Source: Collinsella sp.
GTDB lineage: Bacteria > Actinomycetota > Coriobacteriia > Coriobacteriales > Coriobacteriaceae
Assembly (NCBI GenBank): GCA_019414545.1
Contig: DXLV01000031.1
Location: 16,209-24,168, forward strand
DNA: 7,960 bases
Direction: 5' to 3'
The translations under genes and the position numbers were made by a program. This document shows, piece by piece, positions 1 through 7,026 of the stretch (within the stretch, counting starts at the first letter, position 1; each line of letters starts with the position of its first letter). The notes under the pieces are model-generated. The model was not told the origin of the DNA, did no database searches, and saw only the letters and a list, made by a program, of their open reading frames with translations.

Positions 1-1161
1 CTCGACGTCCTTGCCGCCGGCCTTCTCGAACTCGGCGTTGATGTCGTCCTCGGTGACCTCGATCTTGAGCTCACGGGCGAGGGCGTCAAGAGCCAGGGAC
101 TCACGGGCAACGTCGTTGGCCTGCTTGTGCAGGTCGCCGATGAACTGCTCCATGGTCAGGCCCGAAGCCGGCAGCCAGGTGTCCAGCGTCATGCCGCGGG
201 CAGCGAGGTTGGACAGGAAGTTCTGGCCAAGCTCCTCAAAGACTGACTGCTCGTAGTCGGCATCCATCTCGTCGAGCTGCAAGCGCTCGGCGAGAGCGGA
301 GACGCAACGGTTCTCCTTCTCGGCCGGGAGGCGGGAAGCCTTGTCCTGCTCGATCTCGATCTTGATGGCGTCGCGCATGGCGTCGATGTTGTCGAAGCCA
401 AAGTCGGACTTGACGAGCTCGTCGGTGAGCTCGGGGGTGTTGCGGACCTTGATGCCCTTGACGGTGACCTCGACGGTGTGGGTCTCGGCCTCCTCGCCCT
501 CCTCGACCTCGTCGGTCCAGGTGACGGTCTTGACGTCGTCAATGTTGGCGCCGATCAGAGCCTCGTTGAACTCGGCGGGGTTGCTGTCGCTACCGGCGAT
601 GAGCATACGGCCCTCGGCGGCAAAGTTGTCGGCGTTCTCGACGGCCTTGAAGTCGACGGTGACGTAGTCCTCGGCCTCGACAGCGCGATCCTCGACGTCC
701 TCGAAGGTGGCACGGTAGTTGAGGAGCATCTCGACCTGGTTGTTGATCTCGGACTCGGTGACCTCCGCGGGAGGCATCTCGATCTCGACAGCGTCGAAGG
801 AGGAGAGCTCAGCGGCGGGACGCAGGGAGAACTCGACGGTGTAGGTGTAGTCCTCGTGATCCTTGGCGAGGTCGAGCTCCTTGTAGTCACCGCTCTTGGT
901 GGGGACGATGTCCAGCTCGTTGAGGACGGCGGGCTCGTTGGCGGCGATCAGGTCGTTGGTGGCCTGAGCGAGGGTAGCCTCGGCGCCAAGAGCGGAATCG
1001 ATGACCGGACGGGGAGCCTTGCCGGCACGGAAGCCCGGAAAGCGGTACTTCTTGGCGGTGTCCTTGTAGGCCTTCTTGATCGCGGCGTCGACGTCGGCGG
1101 CCGGGATGGTGACCGTAGCGGTGAGCTTGGCGTCCTTGACGTCAGAAGCGGTGATGTTCAA
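1..1161 (-). CDS. tig: Trigger factor, ribosome-associated chaperone (C-terminus cut by window edge)
   Basis: Trigger factor binds the ribosome near the exit tunnel and holds nascent chains in the cytoplasm. The 387 visible codons begin MNITASDVKDAKL. The ribosome-docking signature GFRAGKAPRPVI is at residues 43-54 of the N-terminal domain. A shortened, acidic FKBP-like domain follows at about 164-240, opening with DYVTVDF, and then the helical C-terminal domain. The family usually has about 430-450 residues, so roughly 40-60 are missing beyond position 1. The start is non-ATG. A strong GAGGAGG (1168-1174) stands 6 bases before TTG (1159-1161) and only 3 before an in-frame GTG (1162-1164), so I favour TTG. 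An in-frame ATG at 1174-1176 would overlap the ribosome binding site and lacks its own. The FKBP part lacks the usual aromatic pocket and PGFE-type motif, so prolyl isomerase activity is doubtful. Family identity is secure; the exact start is less so. Confidence 0.93.
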   Translation of the reverse strand, partial: MNITASDVKDAKLTATVTIPAADVDAAIKKAYKDTAKKYRFPGFRAGKAPRPVIDSALGAEATLAQATNDLIAANEPAVLNELDIVPTKSGDYKELDLAKDHEDYTYTVEFSLRPAAELSSFDAVEIEMPPAEVTESEINNQVEMLLNYRATFEDVEDRAVEAEDYVTVDFKAVENADNFAAEGRMLIAGSDSNPAEFNEALIGANIDDVKTVTWTDEVEEGEEAETHTVEVTVKGIKVRNTPELTDELVKSDFGFDNIDAMRDAIKIEIEQDKASRLPAEKENRCVSALAERLQLDEMDADYEQSVFEELGQNFLSNLAARGMTLDTWLPASGLTMEQFIGDLHKQANDVARESLALDALARELKIEVTEDDINAEFEKAGGKDVE

Positions 1162-1167
1162 CACGTT

Positions 1168-1174
1168 CCTCCTC
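1168..1174 (-). promoter_or_regulatory. Ribosome binding site of tig
   Basis: The minus strand reads GAGGAGG here, a full match to the anti-Shine-Dalgarno sequence. Its distance to the adjacent GTG and TTG codons (3 and 6 bases) is what favours the TTG at 1159-1161 as the trigger factor start. Confidence 0.75.
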
Positions 1175-1185
1175 ATACTGCCCAG

Positions 1186-1215
1186 CTTATCTGAGGTGCT
1201 GGTACCTTTATGCAA
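1186..1215 (-). promoter_or_regulatory. Possible weak promoter for tig
   Basis: On the minus strand a TTGCAT box (1210-1215) is separated by 18 bases from GATAAG (1186-1191). Each is only a partial match to the -35 and -10 consensus (3/6 and 4/6). It is the best candidate in the 91-base gap between the tRNA and trigger factor, but tig may equally be read through from the tRNA promoter. Confidence 0.25.
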
Positions 1216-1216
1216 C

Positions 1217-1244
1217 AAAGAGTCGCGACGGCCGAAGCCGACGC
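1217..1244 (-). terminator. UUCG-loop hairpin downstream of tRNA-Leu, possible weak terminator
   Basis: On the minus strand a GCG-T-CGGC arm pairs with GCCG-T-CGC (1225-1244) around a TTCG tetraloop closed by C-G, with one T-T mismatch. C(UUCG)G loops are exceptionally stable. A short, interrupted T-run (CTTT at 1217-1220) follows. The poor T-run makes it a weak terminator at best. It could instead guide 3' processing of the tRNA or allow partial read-through into tig. Confidence 0.35.
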
Positions 1245-1252
1245 AGATGCGT

Positions 1253-1336
1253 TGGTGCGGGCGAAAGGACTCGAACCTTCACGGGAATCCCACCAGAACC
1301 TAAATCTGGCGCGTCTACCAATTCCGCCACGCCCGC
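1253..1336 (-). tRNA. tRNA-Leu (anticodon UAG), CCA encoded
   Basis: The minus strand folds into a complete class II tRNA. The 7-bp acceptor stem GCGGGCG/CGCCCGC is formed by 1330-1336 and 1257-1263. The discriminator A is at 1256 and an encoded CCA occupies 1253-1255. The anticodon arm is CCAGA-TTTAGGT-TCTGG, giving anticodon UAG with G37, which reads CUN leucine codons. The D-loop contains TTGGTAGA. The variable arm has a short GGG/CCC stem, as expected for leucine tRNAs. The T-arm has GAAGG pairing with CCTTT around TTCGAGT. An A discriminator and class II shape agree with leucine identity. Confidence 0.97.
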
Positions 1337-1355
1337 ATGAGCGCACAGACTAGGA

Positions 1356-1364
1356 ATGATAGCA
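1356..1364 (-). promoter_or_regulatory. Extended -10 promoter of tRNA-Leu
   Basis: The minus strand reads TGCTATCAT, an extended -10 (TGn) joined to a TATCAT hexamer with 5/6 match to TATAAT. It lies 19 bases before the mature tRNA 5' end, which leaves room for a short leader removed by RNase P. No good -35 box is present at 17 bases, which fits an extended -10 promoter. Confidence 0.5.
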
Positions 1365-1422
1365 GATACGAACGACAAGCGCACGCACACGTTTTACAGG
1401 CTCACGACCTCACCACGAGTGC

Positions 1423-1445
1423 AAAAGACGGGACGAGTTGCCCCG
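1423..1445 (-). terminator. Intrinsic terminator of the molybdenum hydroxylase operon
   Basis: On the minus strand CGGGGC and GTCCCG form a 6-bp stem (one G-T wobble) around AACTC (1429-1445), followed by TCTTTT. It lies 31 bases past the TAG of the hydroxylase gene and just before the tRNA promoter, so it would insulate the tRNA from the operon. The stem is short and the T-run is broken by one C. Confidence 0.5.
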
Positions 1446-1476
1446 CCCCGCCCATTACAACTTGTTCGCTGGCCCG

Positions 1477-4308
1477 CTACTCCCCCAGCAGGGCCTTCTC
1501 GGGCGTGATGGGCAGCGAGCGTACCTGATGGCCGGTGGCGTGTGCCACGGCCGAGGCCACGGCGGCGAGCGGCGTGTTGATGACGACCTCGCCGATCGAC
1601 TTGGCACCAAACGGGCCCGTCGGCTCGTAGCTCGGCTCAAAGGCCACGCGAATGCTGCCGATATCCAGGCGCGTGGGCAGCTTGTAGCTCATAAAGTTGC
1701 CGGTGCGCAGGCGACCGCGGTCGTCGTGCTCGACGATCTCGTAGAGCGCGTGGCCAATACCCTGGGCAATGCCGCCCTCGGCCTGGACGCGCGCGAGTGC
1801 CTCGTTGATCACGGTGCCGCAGTCCACAGCCGCCGCATAGTCCACCACGGTCACCTTGCCGGTAGCCTTGTCGACCTCGACTTCGGCAATGCCGGCCATA
1901 AACGGCGGAGGCGAAACGGGCAGGCAGGCAGAGGCATGCGAGGTCAGCGCGTCGCCGCCCGCGATGTTCTTGACGCACAGGTTGGCAAAGTCGCGCAGCG
2001 TGAGGTAGCGACCGCGCTCACGAGCGGCACGCTCGTCGGACAGGCGCACGTACTGGCCATCGAAGACCACATCGGCGGCGTCCACATCCCACATCTGGGC
2101 GGCCTTAGCGCAAATCTTCTCACGCAGCTCGCTTGCGGCGTTCTTGGCGGCAAGGCCCGTCACGTAGGTACCGGAGCTCGCGTACGAGCCGGCGTCGAAC
2201 GGCGACACGTCGGTATCCACGCCGCGCACCACAATGAGCGAGCTCTCCACGCCCAGCTCCTCGGCGGCAATCTGCGCCAAGATCGTGTCGACGCCCATGC
2301 CGTTATCGGTGGCGCCGGTGCCGATGGTAATGAAGCCGTCCTCTTCCAGGCGCATGTCGATGCCGGCGATGTCGACGTTGGAGATGCCAGAGCCCTGCAT
2401 AGTGAGCGCACAGCCCAGAGCACGCACGCGGTCGCCCAGGTCCACGGCCAGCGGCTTGTCGCGCCAACCGATCATGTCCATCGCGCGCAGCAGGCAGCGG
2501 TCGAGCGCGCAGGCGTTGAGCTTCTCGTTGTAGTACTGCGGCATGATCTCGCCCTCGCGCACGATGTTCTTAAGGCGCAGGTCGGCGGGGTCCATGTGCA
2601 GCATGTCGGCGAGCTCGTTGACGGCGCTCTCCACGGCAAACTGGCCCTGGGTGGCACCGTAGCCGCGATACGCGCCGCCGCGGTTGGTATTGGTGTAGAC
2701 GGCGTCCCAGCTAAAGCGGCTCGCCTTCACATGGTTGTAGATGGGCAGGCTCTTGTGGCCCGAAAGGCCGATCGTCGTGGTAGCGTGCTCGCCGTACGCG
2801 CCGGCGTTGGACAGCGTGTGCAGATCGATGGCCGTAATGGTGCCGTCGTTCATGGCGCCCAGCTTAACGGTCATCTGCATCTGGTGGCGCGAGTTGCCCG
2901 CGGTGATGGTCTCCTCGCGGGTGTAGCAGCAGTAGCTCGGACGGCCGGTCTGCTGGGTAACGAATGCCACGAAGATCTCGCAGCAGCCCGTCTGCTTGGA
3001 GCCAAAGCCGCCGCCGATGCGCGGCTTAATGACCTGCACCTGCGACTGCGGAATATCGAGCGACTGCGCGACCATGCGACGCACGTGGAAGGGCACCTGC
3101 GTGGAGGTGGTCACCGAGATACGCCCGAACGCGTCGGTCGTCGCGAAGGCGCGGAAGGTCTCCATGGGCGCGGTCTGCGTGGCCTGGCTGGTGTAGGTGC
3201 GAGTGAAGACGATGTCGCTCTGGGCGAATGCCTCGTCCAGGTCGCCATAATCGCTGGTACCGCTGCACACCAGGTTGCGCGGAACGTCGCCGCCCTGCGG
3301 GAACATAAAGGTCACGTCGCCCTCGGGGTGGACCACGATGTCGTTATCGAGTGCCTGGGTGAAGTCGAGCAGGGGCTCGAGCACCTCGTAGTCGACCTCG
3401 ATGAGCTTGAGCGCCTTGTCTGCGGCCTCCTCGGTCTCGGCGGCGACGATCGCCACCTCTTCGTTTTGGTAACGGACGAGGTTCTCGAGAATCAGGCGGT
3501 CGTAGGGACTCGGCTGCGGGTAGCTCTGACCGGCGATGGTAAAGCGGCGCTGGGGCACGTCCTCGTAGGTGTAGACGCCCACGACGCCGGGCACCTTCAG
3601 GGCACGCGACGTATCGATGGAGCGGATCTTGGCACGCGCATACGGGCTGCGCTTGAGCTTAACGATGAGCGCACCGGCGGGCACCATATCGCCCGTGTAG
3701 ACGGGACGGCCCTCGAGCAGGGCCTTCGAGTCCTTCTTGGGCTGCTTGTGGGTGATCTGCTTGTAGGAGACCCCGTCAGAGCTGGTGTCATTAATCGGCA
3801 GCTCGGGCATCTCAAAGCCCACCTGTACGCCAGATTCGTTGAGGAAGCGGACGATGGCGCGCAGCTGGCTCTCGTAGCCGCTGCAGCGGCACAGGTTGCC
3901 GGCGAGCTGGCGCGAGAGCTCCTCGCGCGTGGCGACGAGGCTCGGATCCTCCTTGGCGGCGCGGGCAAGCGCCAGCACGTTCATGATAAGGCCGGGGGCG
4001 CAAAAACCGCACTGCTCGGCGCCTTCGGCAGCCATAGCGCGGGCAAGCGCCTCGGACTCGGCCTTGAGGCCCTCGAGCGTGGTGATGGAGCGACCCTCGA
4101 TGCGCGCGGCGGGAACCGAGCAGCTCAGCACCGGGTCGCCGTCGAGCCACACCGTGCACAGACCGCAGTTGGTGGTTTCGCAGGCGCAGCGCACCGACGC
4201 GCAACCCTGCTCACGCAAAAGCGAAAAGAGCATGGTATCGGGGGCAATCTGAACCTTGACCTTGCGGCCGTTGAGCGTAAAGGAAAGATCGATGAGTTTG
4301 GCAGCCAT
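1477..4308 (-). CDS. Fused [2Fe-2S]/molybdopterin hydroxylase, XdhD-like (xanthine dehydrogenase family, possibly selenium-dependent)
   Basis: This 943-residue molybdenum hydroxylase joins the iron-sulfur and catalytic subunits that xanthine dehydrogenases often keep separate. Residues 1-160 carry two [2Fe-2S] sites. The first is C43, C48, C51 and C63 (C-x4-C-x2-C-x11-C); the second is CGFC at 100-103 with CRC at 140-142. A linker leads to the molybdenum part from about 195. There GGGFGSKQ (432-439), GGAYRGYG (544-551), QGSG (638-641) and GAKSIGE (901-907) are the expected pterin and active-site motifs, with E907 the catalytic base. STQVPFHVRR (402-411), the GQSYPQPSP region (260-268) and the PFGAKSIGE tail resemble E. 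coli XdhD/YgfN, of similar length. Its ATG overlaps the TAA of the FAD gene by one base (TAATG), with GAGGTG upstream, so translation is coupled. Electrons would run from Mo to the FeS clusters to the partner FAD. Substrate is unknown; purines or other N-heterocycles are likely. Selenium dependence is inferred. Confidence 0.9.
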   Translation of the reverse strand: MAAKLIDLSFTLNGRKVKVQIAPDTMLFSLLREQGCASVRCACETTNCGLCTVWLDGDPVLSCSVPAARIEGRSITTLEGLKAESEALARAMAAEGAEQCGFCAPGLIMNVLALARAAKEDPSLVATREELSRQLAGNLCRCSGYESQLRAIVRFLNESGVQVGFEMPELPINDTSSDGVSYKQITHKQPKKDSKALLEGRPVYTGDMVPAGALIVKLKRSPYARAKIRSIDTSRALKVPGVVGVYTYEDVPQRRFTIAGQSYPQPSPYDRLILENLVRYQNEEVAIVAAETEEAADKALKLIEVDYEVLEPLLDFTQALDNDIVVHPEGDVTFMFPQGGDVPRNLVCSGTSDYGDLDEAFAQSDIVFTRTYTSQATQTAPMETFRAFATTDAFGRISVTTSTQVPFHVRRMVAQSLDIPQSQVQVIKPRIGGGFGSKQTGCCEIFVAFVTQQTGRPSYCCYTREETITAGNSRHQMQMTVKLGAMNDGTITAIDLHTLSNAGAYGEHATTTIGLSGHKSLPIYNHVKASRFSWDAVYTNTNRGGAYRGYGATQGQFAVESAVNELADMLHMDPADLRLKNIVREGEIMPQYYNEKLNACALDRCLLRAMDMIGWRDKPLAVDLGDRVRALGCALTMQGSGISNVDIAGIDMRLEEDGFITIGTGATDNGMGVDTILAQIAAEELGVESSLIVVRGVDTDVSPFDAGSYASSGTYVTGLAAKNAASELREKICAKAAQMWDVDAADVVFDGQYVRLSDERAARERGRYLTLRDFANLCVKNIAGGDALTSHASACLPVSPPPFMAGIAEVEVDKATGKVTVVDYAAAVDCGTVINEALARVQAEGGIAQGIGHALYEIVEHDDRGRLRTGNFMSYKLPTRLDIGSIRVAFEPSYEPTGPFGAKSIGEVVINTPLAAVASAVAHATGHQVRSLPITPEKALLGE

Positions 4309-5222
4309 TAGCGCACCTCGCTAGAATCGATGCCGGGCACGCGGCGGCAGGAATACTCGTCCGTGGCGAACTTGGGGATCTGCACGGTCTCGAGCTCGCG
4401 GGCAAGCGCGGCCGAAAGCTCGATGCCGGCGGCGCGGCGAACGGCCTGCACGGCAAGCGGCGCCGAGATGCGGCGGCGGTAGTCGGCCGAGCCCCACATA
4501 TTGGTGCCGTAGCTCAGCGCGCGTACGGACGCGGCAAGGGCGCGCAGCTCGTCCTCGGAAGGCTGCTCGCTGGTAAGGCCGCACGCCTCGCCCTGCAGCA
4601 AGGTCGCGCGCAGCGGGCGGGCGCCCACGGTGACGTGCCAGGTGTTGTCCCACCAGGCGGCGGTGACGTTGAGCGAGGGGAAGTCGGTCGCGGCCTTACG
4701 CACGGCCTCGTAGCTCGCGCGGTAGTCGTGCTTGACGACCACGACATGCTCGATCACGTCGCGCACATAGCCCATGTCCACGAACTCGGCGAGCGGCACG
4801 CGGCCGGCGCCCGTCAGCTCAACATAGGAATCGAGCGCCAGGAAAGCCGAGAGCACGTCCGAGAAGCCAAAGCGGCCGTAGATGCTGCCGCCCACCGTGG
4901 CGGTATTGCGCAGCTGCACGCCCACGATATCGTGAACGGCGAACTCGAAGACATTGTTGACAAGCGCGTTGAGCTCGGCATGGCGCTCGAGCTGGCGCAG
5001 GGTGCACATGGCACCGATGCGAAACTCGGTCTCGGTCTCCTCGATCTGATCGAGTCCGCAGGCCGAAAGGTCAATCGCCGTCGCCACACGACGCGAACCC
5101 AGGCGCATCCAGATGCCGCCGCCCACAATCTTGTTGTTGCGGTTCTTCTGCAAGAGCTCATAGGCTTCGGCCGCGTTTCCAACACGGACGTAGGTACCGA
5201 ACTTGAGCACGTTCTCCCCCAT
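4308..5222 (-). CDS. FAD-binding subunit of molybdenum hydroxylase (CO dehydrogenase medium-chain / XdhB / YgfM family)
   Basis: The 304-residue protein carries the FAD-binding PCMH fold of xanthine dehydrogenase and CO dehydrogenase medium subunits. IVGGGIWMRL (32-41) and TATVGGSIYGRFGFSDVL (107-124) are the two flavin pyrophosphate-binding segments. The C-terminal third is the FAD-linked reductase domain. It would take electrons from the [2Fe-2S] clusters of the downstream partner and pass them to NAD+ or another acceptor in the cytoplasm. No cysteine-rich insertion for an extra [4Fe-4S] cluster is seen. The gene is first in a two-gene operon and its TAA overlaps the partner's ATG. The start is uncertain. 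The ATG has only a weak AAGAG directly before it. An in-frame GTG at 5208-5210 is preceded by GGGGGAG and would give MLKFGTYVRV, which resembles typical family N-termini. Confidence 0.9.
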   Translation of the reverse strand: MGENVLKFGTYVRVGNAAEAYELLQKNRNNKIVGGGIWMRLGSRRVATAIDLSACGLDQIEETETEFRIGAMCTLRQLERHAELNALVNNVFEFAVHDIVGVQLRNTATVGGSIYGRFGFSDVLSAFLALDSYVELTGAGRVPLAEFVDMGYVRDVIEHVVVVKHDYRASYEAVRKAATDFPSLNVTAAWWDNTWHVTVGARPLRATLLQGEACGLTSEQPSEDELRALAASVRALSYGTNMWGSADYRRRISAPLAVQAVRRAAGIELSAALARELETVQIPKFATDEYSCRRVPGIDSSEVR

Positions 5223-5237
5223 CTCTTCACTTGTCCA

Positions 5238-5253
5238 GTACTTTTAAGTGTAC
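5238..5253. promoter_or_regulatory. Imperfect palindrome upstream of the FAD subunit gene, possible operator
   Basis: The 16 bases run from GTAC to GTAC with TTAA at the centre, and 12 of 16 positions are self-complementary. It lies 15 bases before the annotated ATG and overlaps possible -10 hexamers. A regulator could bind here, but a short AT-rich palindrome may occur by chance. Confidence 0.2.
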
Positions 5254-5307
5254 CAAACGAGGGGCCGCAACCTTCCACAGCACAAAAACCTCCCTCCCAT
5301 CCATAAC

Positions 5308-5370
5308 TTGCGGTGAAATACGGACTGTTTGTCGGGCTTAGGGCGCCCAACAGTCCGTATTTCATCGCAA
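5308..5370. repeat. Long near-perfect inverted repeat (63-base hairpin)
   Basis: The arms 5308-5329 and 5349-5370 are 22 bases each and pair at 21 positions. The odd pair (5313 with 5365) is G-T on the plus strand and C-A on the minus strand. Within the 19-base loop, GGGC (5334-5337) can pair with GCCC (5345-5348), giving a bulged hairpin of about 26 pairs. Neither side is followed by a T-run, so it is not a standard intrinsic terminator. It lies between the gdhA terminator and the FAD gene. It may be a dispersed palindromic element, an mRNA-stabilising or attenuating structure in the operon leader, or a protein-binding site. Confidence 0.8.
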
Positions 5371-5433
5371 CTTAAGGGGCGGCCGGCAGAGGGCCGAGGG
5401 AAATGGTCCGTTTTCCTCCGTCCCCTTCGGATC

Positions 5434-5464
5434 AAAAAAGGCTCCCGGCGTTGAGCCGAGAGCC
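5434..5464 (-). terminator. Strong intrinsic terminator of gdhA
   Basis: On the minus strand GGCTCTCGGC pairs with GCCGGGAGCC, a 10-bp stem with one T-G wobble, around TCAAC. Six Ts follow (5434-5439). It starts 26 bases after the gdhA stop codon and separates gdhA transcription from the downstream molybdenum operon. Confidence 0.93.
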
Positions 5465-5490
5465 TCATTACATGCTATGTCAGGCAGGGT

Positions 5491-6846
5491 TTAGCAGACG
5501 CCCTGGGCGAGCATGGCGTCGGCGACCTTCAGGAAGCCGGCGATGTTGGCGCCCATGACAAAGTTGCCCTCCTGGCCATACTCCTTGGCGGTGTCGTCAA
5601 CGTTGTGGAACATGCCGCGCATGAGCTGCTCGAGCTTGCCGTCGACCTCCTCAAAGGTCCAGGACAGGTGCTCGGCGTTCTGGCTCATCTCCAGGCCGGA
5701 CACGAGCACGCCGCCGGCGTTGGCAGCCTTACCGGGCATAAAGGCGACGCCATTCTCCTGGAAGTAGGTCGTGGCCTCGATGGTCGTGGGCATGTTCGCG
5801 CCCTCGCCGACCACCTTGCAGCCGTTGGCGACGAGTGCCTGGGCATCCTCGAGCAGCAGCGTGTTCTCGCGAGCGCAGGGCAGTGCGATGTCGCAGGGAA
5901 GCTGCCACACGCCGCGGCCGTCGCCCTCGTGCCACACGGCCTTGGGCTTCTCGTCAACGTACATGGCGAGCGTAACGCCCTTGTCGTGGCCGGAGCGCTT
6001 CTTGTTGTAGACATGCTCGAGCACGGTGTAGTCGATGCCGTCGGGATCCTCGACCCAACCGTGGGTGTCGGAGCAGGCCAGCACCTTGCCGCCGAGCTGG
6101 GAGACCTTCTGGACCGCGTAGATAGCGACGTTACCGGAACCGTGAACGACGACGTTCTTGCCCTCGAAGGAGTCGCCGCGGCTCTTGAGGTACTCGTCCA
6201 CAAAGTAGACCAGACCGTAGCCGGTGGCCTCGGTACGGGCGAGCGAGCCGCCAAAGGAGAGGCCCTTGCCGGTAAGGACGCCGGTCCACTCGTTGGTCAG
6301 GCGCTTGTACTGACCGAACATGTAGGCAACCTCGCGGCCGCCAACGCCCAGGTCACCGGCGGGAACGTCGGTATTGGGGCCAATGTGGCGATAGAGCTCG
6401 GTCATGAAGGACTGGCAGAAGTGCATAATCTCGTTGTTGGACTTGCCCTTGGGGTCAAAGTCGGAGCCGCCCTTGCCGCCGCCCATGGGAAGGGTGGTCA
6501 GGCTGTTCTTGAGGATCTGCTCCAGGCCCAGGAATTTGAGCATGCCCAGGGTGACCGTCGGGTTAAAGCGCAGGCCGCCCTTGTAGGGTCCAATGGCAGA
6601 GTTGAACTCGACGCGGTAGCCGCGGTTGACCTGAACCTTGCCCTGGTCGTCGACCCAGGGAACACGGAACATGACGATGCGCTCGGGCTCGACGAGGCGC
6701 TCAAGCAGGGCGGCCTCCTCGTACTCGGGATGGGCGTCGAGCGCCGGCTGGATGGTGCCGAGGATCTCGGTAGCGGCCTGGATGAACTCAGGCTGCTCGG
6801 GATAGCGGGCCTTGAGCTCGTCGAGAACTTTCTGCGTGTAGCTCAT
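5491..6846 (-). CDS. gdhA: NADP-type glutamate dehydrogenase
   Basis: This hexameric-type enzyme makes glutamate from 2-oxoglutarate and ammonium, or runs in reverse, in the cytoplasm. It has 451 residues, close to the 447 of E. coli GdhA. The N-terminal substrate domain contains GPYKGGLRF (86-94), PMGGGKGG with catalytic Lys125 (120-127) and PAGDLGVG with Asp165 (162-169). The Rossmann domain contains GSGNVA (236-241) and SDTHGWV (259-265), in the position where NADP-preferring members have SDS. NADP specificity is likely but not proven. The ATG at 6844-6846 is preceded by GGAGG (6851-6855), spaced 4 bases. An upstream in-frame ATG (6892-6894) would add 16 residues and absorb the ribosome binding site, so I rejected it. 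The gene stands alone, with its own terminator downstream and an untranslated leader upstream. Confidence 0.97.
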   Translation of the reverse strand: MSYTQKVLDELKARYPEQPEFIQAATEILGTIQPALDAHPEYEEAALLERLVEPERIVMFRVPWVDDQGKVQVNRGYRVEFNSAIGPYKGGLRFNPTVTLGMLKFLGLEQILKNSLTTLPMGGGKGGSDFDPKGKSNNEIMHFCQSFMTELYRHIGPNTDVPAGDLGVGGREVAYMFGQYKRLTNEWTGVLTGKGLSFGGSLARTEATGYGLVYFVDEYLKSRGDSFEGKNVVVHGSGNVAIYAVQKVSQLGGKVLACSDTHGWVEDPDGIDYTVLEHVYNKKRSGHDKGVTLAMYVDEKPKAVWHEGDGRGVWQLPCDIALPCARENTLLLEDAQALVANGCKVVGEGANMPTTIEATTYFQENGVAFMPGKAANAGGVLVSGLEMSQNAEHLSWTFEEVDGKLEQLMRGMFHNVDDTAKEYGQEGNFVMGANIAGFLKVADAMLAQGVC

Positions 6847-6850
6847 GCTT

Positions 6851-6855
6851 CCTCC
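6851..6855 (-). promoter_or_regulatory. Ribosome binding site of gdhA
   Basis: The minus strand reads GGAGG four bases before the ATG at 6844-6846. It fixes the start at MSYTQKVLDE rather than at the ATG 48 bases further upstream. Confidence 0.85.
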
Positions 6856-7026
6856 AATTGATGGAAAAGAAAGGTGTCGTTCGAGGCGCCCCATGCGCCC
6901 CGAGCTTTATCGAGTATGGATAATATCGCACTGTTGCAGCAAAGTTTCGCATAAGCCGACGAGCAGATGTTTCGTTTTGATTACGATGCAGGTAGAAGCG
7001 TTTTTGAGTGCCTGACGCGCAAAACC

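Larger units (their letters stand above)
5223..5433. other. Intergenic region upstream of the molybdenum hydroxylase operon
   Basis: This 211-base stretch has no credible gene on either strand. It must contain the promoter of the FAD/molybdenum operon, but I see no convincing -35/-10 pair. The best partial candidates on the minus strand are TACACT (5248-5253) or TTAAAA (5242-5247). It holds the long hairpin at 5308-5370. Two small potential hairpins follow: CGGCC/GGCCG (5380-5384 with 5392-5396) and GGAAA/TTTCC (5399-5403 with 5412-5416). The run of structured segments suggests a structured leader or an intergenic repeat element. Confidence 0.6.

Noticed and set aside
478..1194. A 238-codon open frame on the plus strand antisense to tig
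   Set aside because: A repetitive glycine-, valine-, leucine- and aspartate-rich translation, which is what GAG/GTC-rich codons of trigger factor give when read backwards.
1438..4311. A 957-codon open frame on the plus strand antisense to the molybdenum hydroxylase
   Set aside because: Its protein is low-complexity (rich in H, R, G, A, L and V) with no family pattern, and the opposite strand carries an unmistakable enzyme. Long antisense frames are common in GC-rich genes.
4635..5306. A 223-codon plus-strand frame antisense to the FAD subunit
   Set aside because: Shadow frame with no motifs; the minus strand gene explains the coding signal.
5605..6861. A 418-codon open frame on the plus strand antisense to gdhA
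   Set aside because: Composition-driven shadow of gdhA; no recognisable motifs and no good ribosome binding site seen.
6847..6894. A 16-residue N-terminal extension of glutamate dehydrogenase
   Set aside because: The GGAGG ribosome binding site sits inside this stretch, directly before the MSYTQ start that matches family length.
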